DNA of 55,791 bases from an uncultured Pelagibacteraceae bacterium (GCA_902544525.1 CACCCN010000006.1:1-55791); one strand, 5' to 3'; counted from the first letter of the stretch, positions 33,727 through 43,196 are shown. Notes: generated by a model from the sequence alone, not told the origin. Translations and numbers: made by a program.

Positions 33727-36306
33727 ATGAATTTAGTAATTGTAGAGAGTCCCGCCAAAGCAAAAACAATAAATGCTTATCTAGGGAATAATTTTAGAGT
33801 TTTAGCAAGCTATGGTCACGTTAGAGACTTGCCGTCAAAAAATGGATCTGTTGATCCTGAAAATAATTTTGAATTTGAATGGGAAACATCAGATAAATCA
33901 AAAAAAAATCTGTCTGAAATTTATAAAGCTGCTGAACAGTCAGATACACTTTTTCTTGCTACAGATCCAGATAGAGAGGGAGAGGCTATTGCATGGCATA
34001 TATTAGAACTCCTTAAAAAGAAAAAACTCTTAAAAGACAAGTCAGTAAAAAGAGTTGTGTTTAGCGAAATTACAAAAACTGCTGTATCAAGGGGTATTGA
34101 AAACCCAAGGGAAATTGATAACTCTCTTGTATCCGCATATCTAGCTAGACGAGCTCTTGATTATTTAGTTGGCTTTAATTTATCTCCAGTACTTTGGAGA
34201 AAACTTCCTGGAGCAAAATCGGCTGGCAGGGTTCAATCAGTAGCACTTAGGTTAATATGTGAGAGAGAACTTGAGATAGAGTCCTTTAATCCAGATGAAT
34301 ATTGGAAAATAAAATGTACATTTTCAACTGATAAAAATGAAAAATTTGAAGCCAACTTAACTTCGTTTAAAGATAAAAAAGTTGAAAAACAAAGTTTTAA
34401 AAATAAAGATCAAGCAGATGAAGTGCTTTTTGCTTTTAATAATAATAAATTTCAAATTTCAAATATTTCAAAAAAACCTGCTTTAAGGAATTCTAATGCC
34501 CCTTTTTCAACATCGACTCTTCAACAGGAAGCATCAAGCGTCTTTGGATTTGGTGCCTCAAGAACAATGCAAATTGCACAAAAACTATTTCAAGGGGTTG
34601 AGATTAATGGTGAGACTGTTGGCCTTATTACTTATATGCGAACTGATAGTACGGAGCTATCAGGTGAAGCTATAAGTTCTTATAGAGAATACTTAAAAGA
34701 AAATTTTACCAATGCTTATCTCCCAGAAGAAATCAAAACCTATAAGAGTAAAAAAGCAAAAAATGCTCAAGAAGCACATGAAGGTATCAGGCCTACAGAT
34801 ATAAAAATTACACCTGATGTTGTAAAAAAATATTTAGATGAAGATGGAAATAAACTTTATCGACTAATTTGGAAGAGGTCTTTAGCCAGTCAAATGAATT
34901 CAGCACAATATGAACGTACATCTGTTGACTTAACTTCAGATGATAAAATTTTACAATTAAGGGCTAATGGCTCAATTCAAAAGTTTGATGGTTTTTTAAA
35001 TGTTTATGGTGAATTTAAAGAAAAAGATACTTCAACAAATGATGAGTCAAATGAAAATACAGAAAATAATGAAAAACTGTTGCCAGATTTAACCATGGAC
35101 ACAGTACTTGTAACTCATAACCCTGAGTCAAGTCAGCACTTTACATTACCGCCACCAAGATATTCAGAAGCTAGTTTGGTAAAAAAGCTTGAAGAACTTG
35201 GCATTGGAAGACCATCTACCTACGCAAGTATTATTTCTGTTTTAAAGATGCGGGCTTATGTTGATATTGAAAAGAATAGATTTGTGCCAGTAGATAGAGC
35301 GATACTTATAACTGCCTTTTTAAAAGGGTTTTTTGATAAGTATGTTGATTATGATTTCACTGCTGATATGGAAAATAAACTTGATGATATTACAACCGGA
35401 AAGATTAGTTGGACTGAGTTTTTATCTTTATTTTGGAAAGATTTTTCAAAAAATATCAATCAGGTTACTGAGTTAAGAATAACAAATATTTTAGATAATC
35501 TTAATGAAAGTCTTAAATCTCATATTTTTAAAACTGAAGAAAGTACTAATAAAATTACTAGAGTATGTCCAACTGGATGTGGTGGTGAATTAAGCCTAAA
35601 GGTAAGTCGTTTTGGTGCCTTTGTTGGTTGCACAAACTATCCCGATTGTAAATTTACAAGACCTATTTCACACAAAAAGGTAAAGGAAGTATTTGATGAT
35701 ATCATTTTAGGAATAGATGAAGCTACCTCAAAAGAGATTAAACTTTTAAATGGAAGATTTGGACCATATATTCAACTTGGAAATATTGAAGGTAAAGAAA
35801 AACCAAAAAGAGCAACAATACCAAAAGATATATCGCCCAAAGAAATTGATTTAGAAAAAGCAAAATTATTATTGAGCTTACCAAGAAAAATCGGTGACCA
35901 CCCAGAGACCGGTAACGAAATATTTGTAAATTATGGAAGATATGGTGGATATCTTACTTGTGATAATAAAAATGCTTCTTTAGAAGATAGTTCTGAAGTT
36001 TTTGATATCGGTATAAATAGAGCTGTGACATTGCTAGCTAATGCAAAGCCAGGAAGATTAAAAAGTTCTTCTGAATTAAAAACTTTAGGCGACCATCCAA
36101 CAGATGGAAAACCAATAAAAGTAATGAAAGGTAAATTTGGACCTTATGTGAAATACAAGACAATTAATGCGACAATTCCGGACTCATTTGACCCTGAAAC
36201 TATTGAACTTGATGAAGCCATTGAATTAATTGACAAAAAAATGGATAAGAAGCCTAAAAAAAAGAAGAAAAAATCAATAAAAAAAACTGTATCTAAAAAA
36301 AAATAG
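33727..36306 (+). CDS. topA: DNA topoisomerase I
   Basis: Relaxes negative supercoils. The 859 residues include the Toprim domain (LVIVESPAKAKTI at 3-15, ATDPDREGEAIAWH at 78-91), the catalytic Tyr303 in LITYMRTDST, and, near 610-645, a zinc-ribbon with CPTGCGGELSLK and GCTNYPDC, four cysteines. Further C-terminal Topo-C repeats (GRFGPYIQLG, GRYGGYLTC, GKFGPYVKY) precede a very lysine-rich tail (KKPKKKKKKSIKK). Last gene of the ruvX group or its own unit from the promoter at 33691. Confidence 0.97.
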   Translation: MNLVIVESPAKAKTINAYLGNNFRVLASYGHVRDLPSKNGSVDPENNFEFEWETSDKSKKNLSEIYKAAEQSDTLFLATDPDREGEAIAWHILELLKKKKLLKDKSVKRVVFSEITKTAVSRGIENPREIDNSLVSAYLARRALDYLVGFNLSPVLWRKLPGAKSAGRVQSVALRLICERELEIESFNPDEYWKIKCTFSTDKNEKFEANLTSFKDKKVEKQSFKNKDQADEVLFAFNNNKFQISNISKKPALRNSNAPFSTSTLQQEASSVFGFGASRTMQIAQKLFQGVEINGETVGLITYMRTDSTELSGEAISSYREYLKENFTNAYLPEEIKTYKSKKAKNAQEAHEGIRPTDIKITPDVVKKYLDEDGNKLYRLIWKRSLASQMNSAQYERTSVDLTSDDKILQLRANGSIQKFDGFLNVYGEFKEKDTSTNDESNENTENNEKLLPDLTMDTVLVTHNPESSQHFTLPPPRYSEASLVKKLEELGIGRPSTYASIISVLKMRAYVDIEKNRFVPVDRAILITAFLKGFFDKYVDYDFTADMENKLDDITTGKISWTEFLSLFWKDFSKNINQVTELRITNILDNLNESLKSHIFKTEESTNKITRVCPTGCGGELSLKVSRFGAFVGCTNYPDCKFTRPISHKKVKEVFDDIILGIDEATSKEIKLLNGRFGPYIQLGNIEGKEKPKRATIPKDISPKEIDLEKAKLLLSLPRKIGDHPETGNEIFVNYGRYGGYLTCDNKNASLEDSSEVFDIGINRAVTLLANAKPGRLKSSSELKTLGDHPTDGKPIKVMKGKFGPYVKYKTINATIPDSFDPETIELDEAIELIDKKMDKKPKKKKKKSIKKTVSKKK

Positions 36307-36360
36307 CTTCGCTTTAGCAAAAAATAAATTAGAGTTATCAAATTAAATAAAGGATATGAT

Positions 36361-37851
36361 ATGGCTCTAAATTACGAAGATGTTATAAAAACTAAAGACT
36401 CAATTAGTTTTAAAAATCAAGCATTTATAAATGGAAAATATGTAAACTCTCTTTCAGAGAAGGTGTTTGAAGATATCTCACCTGTTGATGGGGGCTTAGT
36501 GACTTCTGTTGCTGAATGTGATGTTGACGATGTCAATGATGCAGTAAAAGCAGCGCGATATGTTTTTGAAAAAGGCTCATGGTCACGAATGGCGCCAAAT
36601 AAAAGGAAAAAAATACTTTTTAAGTTTGCTGATCTTATAAAAAAAAATATTCTTGAATTGGGTATTCTGGAAACAATTGATATGGGTAAACCTATTTCAG
36701 CAGCTACTGGAGATATAGCTGCGTGTGTGGCTTGTCTAAATTGGTATGCTGAAGCTATTGATAAAATCTATGATGATGTTGCTCCCACGCGAGACAATAT
36801 TATCGCTATGATTACCAAAGAACCTCTTGGAGTAGTCGGTGCCGTTACTCCCTGGAACTATCCATTATTGATGGCTTTTTGGAAAATTGCCCCCGCTCTT
36901 GCAACAGGAAATAGTTTTATTCTCAAACCAGCTGAACAATCACCTCTCTCTGCTCTTAGAGTTTCTGAACTTGCAATGGAAGCTGGCATACCAGAGGGTG
37001 TATTTAACGTAGTGCCTGGATTTGGTCCTACTGCCGGTAAAGCTTTAGGTATGCACATGGATGTTGATAAATTGGGTTTTACAGGTTCTACTGAAGTTGG
37101 AAAATTATTTTTAAGATATTCTGGAGATTCCAACATGAAAAGGGTTTCTCTTGAGTGTGGAGGAAAATCTCCAAATATAATTTTTGCTGACGCACCTGAT
37201 TTAGATGTTGCCGCTAAGCAAGCAGCTGATGGAATGTTTTTCAATAGTGGTCAAGTCTGCGATGCGCCATCGCGACTTTTAATTGAAAAATCTATAAAAG
37301 ATGAATTTATCGAAAAATTAATTGAATATAGTAAACCATGGATGCCAAATGATCCATTTCATCCAGACACATCAATGGGCTCAATGGTTGATAAAAACCA
37401 AGCTTCAAGAGTATTAGACTATATTGAAACAGGCAAAAATGAAGGGGCTCAAATCGTAACTGGTGGGGAACAAGTGAATAAAGATACTGGTGGTTATTAT
37501 ATTGCTCCAACAATTTTCAAAGATGTAAACAATAGTATGAAAATTGCTAAAGATGAAATTTTTGGACCTGTTTTGTGTGCAATTGATTTCGAGGGAGAGA
37601 AAGAAGCTCTAAAAATTGCTAACGATACTGACTATGGGTTAAATGCAATAATTTGGTCAAATGATTTAAATAAAGTTCATAAAATTGCCAAAAGAATCCG
37701 TAGTGGAAAGGTATTGGTCAATAGTATGAGTGATGGTGATATGTCCGTGCCACATGGTGGCTATAAACAATCAGGTTTTGGTAGAGATAAATCACTTGAA
37801 GCAATGGGACAATATACTCAAACTAAATTAACTTGGATTGAATTAAAATAA
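36361..37851 (+). CDS. NAD(P)-dependent aldehyde dehydrogenase, PuuC/betaine-aldehyde type
   Basis: The 496 residues carry the ALDH signature: TPWNYPLLMAFWKIAPAL (163-180), GSTEVGK, catalytic Glu265 in SLECGGKSPN and Cys300 in FNSGQVCDAPSR. The order of motifs and length fit the class that oxidises gamma-glutamyl-aminobutyraldehyde, betaine aldehyde or trimethylaminobutyraldehyde. A strong AAGGA ribosome site lies 9 bases before the ATG. Possible links are the PuuB-like oxidase at 13.8 kb and the carnitine-type dioxygenase at 42 kb. The substrate cannot be fixed from sequence. Confidence 0.88.
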   Translation: MALNYEDVIKTKDSISFKNQAFINGKYVNSLSEKVFEDISPVDGGLVTSVAECDVDDVNDAVKAARYVFEKGSWSRMAPNKRKKILFKFADLIKKNILELGILETIDMGKPISAATGDIAACVACLNWYAEAIDKIYDDVAPTRDNIIAMITKEPLGVVGAVTPWNYPLLMAFWKIAPALATGNSFILKPAEQSPLSALRVSELAMEAGIPEGVFNVVPGFGPTAGKALGMHMDVDKLGFTGSTEVGKLFLRYSGDSNMKRVSLECGGKSPNIIFADAPDLDVAAKQAADGMFFNSGQVCDAPSRLLIEKSIKDEFIEKLIEYSKPWMPNDPFHPDTSMGSMVDKNQASRVLDYIETGKNEGAQIVTGGEQVNKDTGGYYIAPTIFKDVNNSMKIAKDEIFGPVLCAIDFEGEKEALKIANDTDYGLNAIIWSNDLNKVHKIAKRIRSGKVLVNSMSDGDMSVPHGGYKQSGFGRDKSLEAMGQYTQTKLTWIELK

Positions 37852-37859
37852 AGTCAACT

Positions 37860-38555
37860 ATGTCTTCAAGTATACCTGAAATCAAACCAGGCATTACACA
37901 GGTACATGCAGAGGTCACAAGTCAACTCGATGAGATTAGTTTAAATCCCAATAAGCCTCTTTTAATTTGCGATGCAGATGAAGTAATACTAGATTTTTTG
38001 GGAGCATTTGAAAGTTACTTACTATCTCATAAACTTAAATTTGATTTATCAACGTATTCCTTATTTGGAAATATTTTGAGCATTGATGATAATAATCCAA
38101 TTTCTAAAGAAGATGTAATTAAACATTTAGAAAATTTTTTTGATGTTCATACTAAGGATATCAATATAGTTCCCGGTGCCTACGAAAACTTAAAAAAAAT
38201 TGAAAATGAACTAGATTTTCAAATAATTATTTTAACTAATGTACCAATTAAAAAAAGATCAGACCGAATTATTTGTTTTAAAAAAAATAATTTAGATTAT
38301 CCAGTCATAGCTAACATAAATTCTAAAGGACCTACTATTAGAAATTTAATATTGAACTTTAATAAGGAAGTTTATTTTATTGATGACATGATATTTAATC
38401 TTAAATCTACATTTGAAGAAGTCCCTCATGTTAAGTTAATTCACTATGTTTCAGATAAAAGATTAGAAAAGCTTATCGAAACGCCTAAAAATATTGCAAA
38501 AAAAGCAATTTCCTGGGATGAAATTTATAAATTTATTAAAAATGGATTGGATTAA
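37860..38555 (+). CDS. HAD-superfamily hydrolase-like protein, unknown substrate
   Basis: A 231-residue protein with HAD motifs in order: DADEV with Asp38/Asp40 (motif I), ILTN with Thr126 (motif II), Lys156 and FIDD at 174-176 (motif III). So a phosphatase-like active site appears intact. Residues 1-30 are a polar extension. I do not recognise the family beyond this. It lies eight bases after the aldehyde dehydrogenase and overlaps the glycerophosphodiesterase by 14, which suggests one operon with the two and panC. A role in phosphate-ester turnover is possible, not shown. Confidence 0.75.
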   Translation: MSSSIPEIKPGITQVHAEVTSQLDEISLNPNKPLLICDADEVILDFLGAFESYLLSHKLKFDLSTYSLFGNILSIDDNNPISKEDVIKHLENFFDVHTKDINIVPGAYENLKKIENELDFQIIILTNVPIKKRSDRIICFKKNNLDYPVIANINSKGPTIRNLILNFNKEVYFIDDMIFNLKSTFEEVPHVKLIHYVSDKRLEKLIETPKNIAKKAISWDEIYKFIKNGLD

Positions 38556-39216
38556 ACACCTGCCTATAGCTCATAGAGGGCTACATAATGATAAAATCTC
38601 AGAAAATACCAGAGAGGCTTTCAAGTCTGCTGCTATCAATAATTATGCTATTGAATGTGATGTAGTTTTGTCCAAAGATCATGAAATTGTTGTTATTCAT
38701 GATGAAAACTTAAAAAGACTGTGTTCAACTAATCTTAATGTTAGCGATTTGTACATGAGTGAATTAAGGGAATTTACAATTAATAATAGTAAGTCAAACA
38801 TTATCTCACTTGATGAAATGCTTCATATTGTCAATGCATCAGTTCCAATAATTATAGAAATCAAAGGGAATTATTCACCCTATATCGAAAATAGAATCTA
38901 CGAAATTATTAGATCTTATACTGGAAAAGTTGCAATAAAATCATTTAATATTGCTTACATTCAGTGGATTTGTGAATTTTTACCTTTTTTAACAAAAGGA
39001 CTGATAGTTGATAGAAATAATAATAATAACTTAAGTATTTTAGATATGAATTTAGATTTTATTTCTTGCGATATTGATTTTATTGACTCAAATTTCATGA
39101 GCAAAGTTAGAAAAAAAAATATCCCAATAATAACTTGGACAGTAGATAGTTTCGAAAAAAAACAGAAAGCTAAAATGTATTCGGATAATATAATTTTTGA
39201 AAAGATAGTGCCTTGA
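38542..39216 (+). CDS. Glycerophosphodiester phosphodiesterase
   Basis: Hydrolyses glycerophosphodiesters to glycerol-3-phosphate and an alcohol. The chosen start ATG at 38542 gives 224 residues beginning with the catalytic HRG (His11, Arg12); a start further upstream would only add sequence overlapping the HAD gene. ENTREAF (21-27), the metal site IECD (37-40) and VIHDENL (51-57, His53) are all present. No signal peptide, so it is cytoplasmic like UgpQ. It overlaps the HAD gene by 14 bases and abuts panC. Confidence 0.92.
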   Translation: MDWIKHLPIAHRGLHNDKISENTREAFKSAAINNYAIECDVVLSKDHEIVVIHDENLKRLCSTNLNVSDLYMSELREFTINNSKSNIISLDEMLHIVNASVPIIIEIKGNYSPYIENRIYEIIRSYTGKVAIKSFNIAYIQWICEFLPFLTKGLIVDRNNNNNLSILDMNLDFISCDIDFIDSNFMSKVRKKNIPIITWTVDSFEKKQKAKMYSDNIIFEKIVP

Positions 39217-40056
39217 ATGATTATTAAGAAAACTCCTATCTCAGTTTCTAAATATTTAAATAGTGAAACAAAAAAATTAAAAAAAAAGATAGCATTTATA
39301 CCGACTATGGGGGCTTTACATGACGGTCATCTGTCTTTAGTAAAAAAAGCAAAAAAGAAAGGCTATTTCACAATTGTAAGTATATATGTCAATCCTTCTC
39401 AATTTGCACCAAATGAAGATTTTTCAAAGTACCCAAGATCTCTTAAAAGTGATTTAAAAAAACTAAGAATGATTAGTGCTGATTTAGTATTTACACCACT
39501 TCATAAACATATGTTTGAATATGAATCACCAAAATATACATTCAAAACATTTGGTATTGAAAAGAAGCTTTGTGGAAAATCACGTCCATATCATTTTTTA
39601 GGAGTATCTGATATTGTTTTAAAGTTTTTATCCATAATCAAACCAAATGTTGCATATTTTGGAGAAAAAGATTACCAACAATTTTTCTTCATTAAAACGG
39701 TTGTTGAACAGACCCAATTAAAAACAAAAATAGTAATGGCAAAGACTGTCAGAGACATTAATGGTTTAGCTTTATCTTCTAGAAATAATTATTTAAGTAA
39801 AGAGCAATCTAGAGTTGCAAAAAATATATACAAATCATTAAAAATTTTAAAAAAAATTATAAAAAATGGAGAAGATGCATCAAAAGCTCTTAATCAACAA
39901 AAAAATTTTTTACTTAATGAGGGTTTTACTAAAATAGAATATTTGGAAATTAGAACTCAAGACCTAAAAAAATCTATCCTACCTCATCATAGATCCAGAA
40001 TATTCATAGCAGCTAAGATTGAAAATATTAGATTAATTGATAACTTATTGATTTAA
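39217..40056 (+). CDS. panC: Pantothenate synthetase
   Basis: Joins pantoate and beta-alanine with ATP for coenzyme A synthesis. The 279 residues have IPTMGALHDGHLSL (28-41), VSIYVNPSQFAPNEDF, FGEKDYQQFF and RDINGLALSSRNNYLS, all ATP or pantoate-binding segments. The ATG abuts the preceding TGA, and the stop overlaps the convergent mgtE end by four bases. No panB is adjacent. Confidence 0.96.
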   Translation: MIIKKTPISVSKYLNSETKKLKKKIAFIPTMGALHDGHLSLVKKAKKKGYFTIVSIYVNPSQFAPNEDFSKYPRSLKSDLKKLRMISADLVFTPLHKHMFEYESPKYTFKTFGIEKKLCGKSRPYHFLGVSDIVLKFLSIIKPNVAYFGEKDYQQFFFIKTVVEQTQLKTKIVMAKTVRDINGLALSSRNNYLSKEQSRVAKNIYKSLKILKKIIKNGEDASKALNQQKNFLLNEGFTKIEYLEIRTQDLKKSILPHHRSRIFIAAKIENIRLIDNLLI

Positions 40057-41429
40057 AGCAAGAAAATTGAAGCTAAACCTAAAAAAGACAAGAAGCCTAT
40101 TACATCTGTTACTGTTGTAACAAATACACTTGATGCAATAGCTGGGTCAATTTTTAACCAATTTAGTGAATACGGTATTAAAAATCCAAATACACCAGCA
40201 GAGAAAATATTTACAATAATAGCTAACCCAACTATTACAGAAAGGCTTAAATCATTAAACCATATATAAGCAGAAATTGCAGTTATAATTGCAAATATAA
40301 TTCCATTAAGAGCAGATACACTAATTTCTTTATTAAAAATTTTTTTTCTATTGCTACTTAATAATTCTTTAGTTGCAAGTGACCTGATTGTTAAAGTCAG
40401 TGTTTGCGTACCTGCATTACCACCCATTGAAGCTACTATTGGCATTAAAATTGCAAGGGCAACCATTTTTTCAATACTCGCATCAAAAAGGCTAATAACA
40501 ATTGAAGCTAATATTGCCGTTAAAAGATTTAGAAATAGCCAAACAAATCTTTTTCTAGTTGAAACCAAGATGCTTTGATTTGATTCTGCTTCTGATAATC
40601 CACCTAATCTTAAAATATCTTCTTCTGCCTCTTCTTGCAAAACCCAAACTATGTCATCAGCTGTTATACGGCCTATCAATTTACCAGCATTATCTATTAC
40701 TCCTGCTGAAACTAGGGAATATTTTTCAAACTGATAAGCAACCTCTTCTTGATCCATTGTGGCTGGAATTAAAATTGGATCTTTTAGAGTAATGCCCTCT
40801 AATGATCTACTTCTAGCAGTCCTTAATACTCTTGAAACAGGGATTGTGCCAATAGGTTCATTTAAAGGGTTTACAACAAAAATTTCTAAAAAATCTTTTG
40901 GTAAATCTAATTCTTCTCTCAGATAGTCTATAGTCTGACCCACAGTCCAGAAAGATGGAAGAGCAACAAATTCTTTTTGCATTCTTCTTCCGGCTGTATC
41001 TTCTGGGTAATCAAGACTCTCTTGTAATATCTGTCTATCTTCACTTGATACTTGATTTAAAATATCTCTCTGATCATTTGGTTCTAATGACTCAATTAAA
41101 GAAATTGCGTCATTTGTTTCCATGTCTGAAATTGCTTCAATAACCTCTGCTTTTTCTAAGTCTTGGAAGGTTTCGTCAAAAATAGCATCGTCAATTTCAG
41201 CTAGAACTGATGAGTACAATTCTTTTGTTAAGCTATTAAGTAAAAATATTCTTTGACTAACATCTAAAAAAGTTAATAAATCAGCTAAATCTCCAGGATG
41301 AACATTTTTTAAAGTCTCTTTAAGTGATGTCAGATCTTTATTATTTGTAGAACTAATTGCGGATTTGATTAAATCATTATCGAGGACAACTCTTTCAGAA
41401 TTCTTTGGTTTATTTGAGCTAATTTCCAT
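40053..41429 (-). CDS. mgtE: Magnesium transporter MgtE
   Basis: A Mg2+ channel gated by cytoplasmic Mg2+. The 458 residues show an N-domain (about 30-140, with LHPGDLADLL-like VHPGDLADLL), two CBS domains (about 145-270, including IGTIPVSRVL and LIGRITADDIVWVL) and a C-terminal membrane part with about five helices (MPIVASMGGNAGTQTLTLTIRSLA at about 330-355). The latter motif lines the pore. Monocistronic as far as seen, with 58 bases to divergent lipB. Confidence 0.95.
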   Translation of the reverse strand: MEISSNKPKNSERVVLDNDLIKSAISSTNNKDLTSLKETLKNVHPGDLADLLTFLDVSQRIFLLNSLTKELYSSVLAEIDDAIFDETFQDLEKAEVIEAISDMETNDAISLIESLEPNDQRDILNQVSSEDRQILQESLDYPEDTAGRRMQKEFVALPSFWTVGQTIDYLREELDLPKDFLEIFVVNPLNEPIGTIPVSRVLRTARSRSLEGITLKDPILIPATMDQEEVAYQFEKYSLVSAGVIDNAGKLIGRITADDIVWVLQEEAEEDILRLGGLSEAESNQSILVSTRKRFVWLFLNLLTAILASIVISLFDASIEKMVALAILMPIVASMGGNAGTQTLTLTIRSLATKELLSSNRKKIFNKEISVSALNGIIFAIITAISAYIWFNDLSLSVIVGLAIIVNIFSAGVFGFLIPYSLNWLKIDPAIASSVFVTTVTDVIGFLSFLGLASIFLL

Positions 41430-41487
41430 AATTACTATTTTTATATCAAATTAGATTGAAAATCATTGTATATTAATAGTTATATTT

Positions 41488-42105
41488 ATGAGGTGGAAAA
41501 TATCAAATAAACTGGAAGATTATAATTCTTCAATAAAGCACATGGAAACTGAAGTATTGAATATTGCGAAAAATGGTTATGATGATTTAACATGGATCCT
41601 CGAATATCCACCTTTATATACATCTGGACTATCAGCAAAAAGAGACGATTTACTTAATGAAAATAAGTTTCCAATCTATCATTCGAATCGTGGCGGAAAA
41701 TACACCTACCATGGGCCCGGGCAACGAGTTGTCTACCCAATTATTAATTTAAATAATAAAAAAAAAGATGTTAGAAAATATGTCGAAAGTTTAGAAAGTG
41801 TTGTCATTGGTATACTTGAAGATATTGGCATTAATGGCTTTAGAGAAAAAAGTGCCCATGGTATCTTTGTTAAAAAAGATGATGGCTATAAATATAAAAT
41901 ATCTAGTGTTGGGTGCCGTTTCAAAAACTGGGTTAGTTACCACGGGTTTAGTATAAATAATAATCCAGATCTTGAAAATTATAATGGTATCAATCCTTGT
42001 GGATTGAGTAATAAATTTGTGACAAGTATCTTCGATTTAGGTAAAGATATTGCTGTAAATGAATTAGATATTGCAATAAAAAGAAATATATTGAAAAATA
42101 TATAA
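41488..42105 (+). CDS. lipB: Octanoyltransferase LipB
   Basis: Transfers octanoyl from ACP to lipoyl-dependent enzymes. The 205 residues carry RGGKYTYHGPGQRVVYPIINL (68-88), the Lys137 of KISSVGCRF and the catalytic Cys171 in INPCGLS. The YHGFSINNNPDLENY segment is typical. The next gene starts five bases after its stop, so these two are probably co-transcribed. Confidence 0.95.
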   Translation: MRWKISNKLEDYNSSIKHMETEVLNIAKNGYDDLTWILEYPPLYTSGLSAKRDDLLNENKFPIYHSNRGGKYTYHGPGQRVVYPIINLNNKKKDVRKYVESLESVVIGILEDIGINGFREKSAHGIFVKKDDGYKYKISSVGCRFKNWVSYHGFSINNNPDLENYNGINPCGLSNKFVTSIFDLGKDIAVNELDIAIKRNILKNI

Positions 42106-42110
42106 ATATT

Positions 42111-43196
42111 ATGAAATGCTCTATTATTAATAACCAAAATAGTAATTATTTAAAAATAATTCATAAAAATAGATCCTATAATTTTTCACCTACATGGTTG
42201 CTAGAGCACAGCACAGAGCTATGTATTAGAGATAAACAAACAAATCAATTGCTTATTGAAGCCGCTGAAATTGATCAGGATTTAAAAATTGATAAATTTA
42301 AATCTATTAAAGATAAATTAATAGTAAGATTTAGTGATAAATCAGAACACAGTTATTTAGTAAAAGATTTAGTATCATCAAGACAGAAAGTAAAAAAAAC
42401 TTTATGGAACAATTCAATAAAAGAAATACCTGAGTTTAATTTTAAAAAACTTAATGATCAATTGCTGAAAGAAATCTTAAATGCAATTGACGAATTTGGC
42501 TTTTGTTTAATAAGAAATATGCCTACTACGAGAAATGGTATTCATGCTTTAACAAAGCATATAGGCCCTATTAAAGAAACCAATTGGGGGAACATAGCAG
42601 ATATAAAGAATATAAAGAAAGCATATGATCTTACCATGACTGAAAGAGCTTTAGAAAATCACACAGATAACCCTTACCGGTTTCCAACTCAAGGATATAT
42701 TTTTTTACATTGTATTAAAAATAGCAAAGTTGGCGGTGAAAATACTCTAGTAGATGGTTTTAATATTGCTAAACAAATTAAAAAAAAGAGTATTGAAAAA
42801 TATAATATCCTGAGAGATTTTAAGACCTTCTTTCAATATAAAGATAAAGATACTTTGCTCGATAATTATTGTTCATTAATTGAGACAGATCACGAAGATA
42901 ACGTTGTACAAGTAAGGTTTAATAATCGAACTGAAATAATTCCATATGATAACATTAAAAGAATTAATAGATACACTGATGCAAGGAGAGAATTTTGGAA
43001 ATTAATAAAGAGCAAATCAAATAATATTGTGATCAAACAAAAACCTGGAGATATGATAATTATGGATAATTATCGTGTTTTACACGGACGAGCAAAATAT
43101 AAAGACGTTGATAATCAGAGATACTTTAGGCAAGGATATTTGGATAGAGATATTTTACAAAGTAAATTAAAGATTATGAATGAAATAGTCACTTAA
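42111..43196 (+). CDS. Gamma-butyrobetaine hydroxylase-like Fe(II)/2-oxoglutarate dioxygenase
   Basis: The 361 residues have an N-terminal BBOX/TMLH-type domain (DUF971, about 20-90) and a TauD-like dioxygenase domain (about 115-350). The iron triad is visible: His184 and Asp186 in LENHTDNPYR, and His325 in YRVLHGRAKY, with a likely 2-oxoglutarate arginine in YFRQGYLDRD. It probably hydroxylates gamma-butyrobetaine, trimethyllysine or a related compound. The N-terminal zinc-binding cysteines of the animal enzyme are mostly missing (only Cys38 remains). It follows lipB after five bases, and its last eight bases overlap pccA convergently. Confidence 0.85.
   Translation: MKCSIINNQNSNYLKIIHKNRSYNFSPTWLLEHSTELCIRDKQTNQLLIEAAEIDQDLKIDKFKSIKDKLIVRFSDKSEHSYLVKDLVSSRQKVKKTLWNNSIKEIPEFNFKKLNDQLLKEILNAIDEFGFCLIRNMPTTRNGIHALTKHIGPIKETNWGNIADIKNIKKAYDLTMTERALENHTDNPYRFPTQGYIFLHCIKNSKVGGENTLVDGFNIAKQIKKKSIEKYNILRDFKTFFQYKDKDTLLDNYCSLIETDHEDNVVQVRFNNRTEIIPYDNIKRINRYTDARREFWKLIKSKSNNIVIKQKPGDMIIMDNYRVLHGRAKYKDVDNQRYFRQGYLDRDILQSKLKIMNEIVT

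Noticed and set aside
36858-37244. 128-codon minus-strand frame inside the aldehyde dehydrogenase gene
   Set aside because: The long open frame is explained by codon bias of the sense gene; no family pattern is visible.
38494-38541. Earlier start for the glycerophosphodiesterase
   Set aside because: The extra residues lie inside the HAD gene and precede the conserved IAHRG start region; the ATG at 38542 fits the family.
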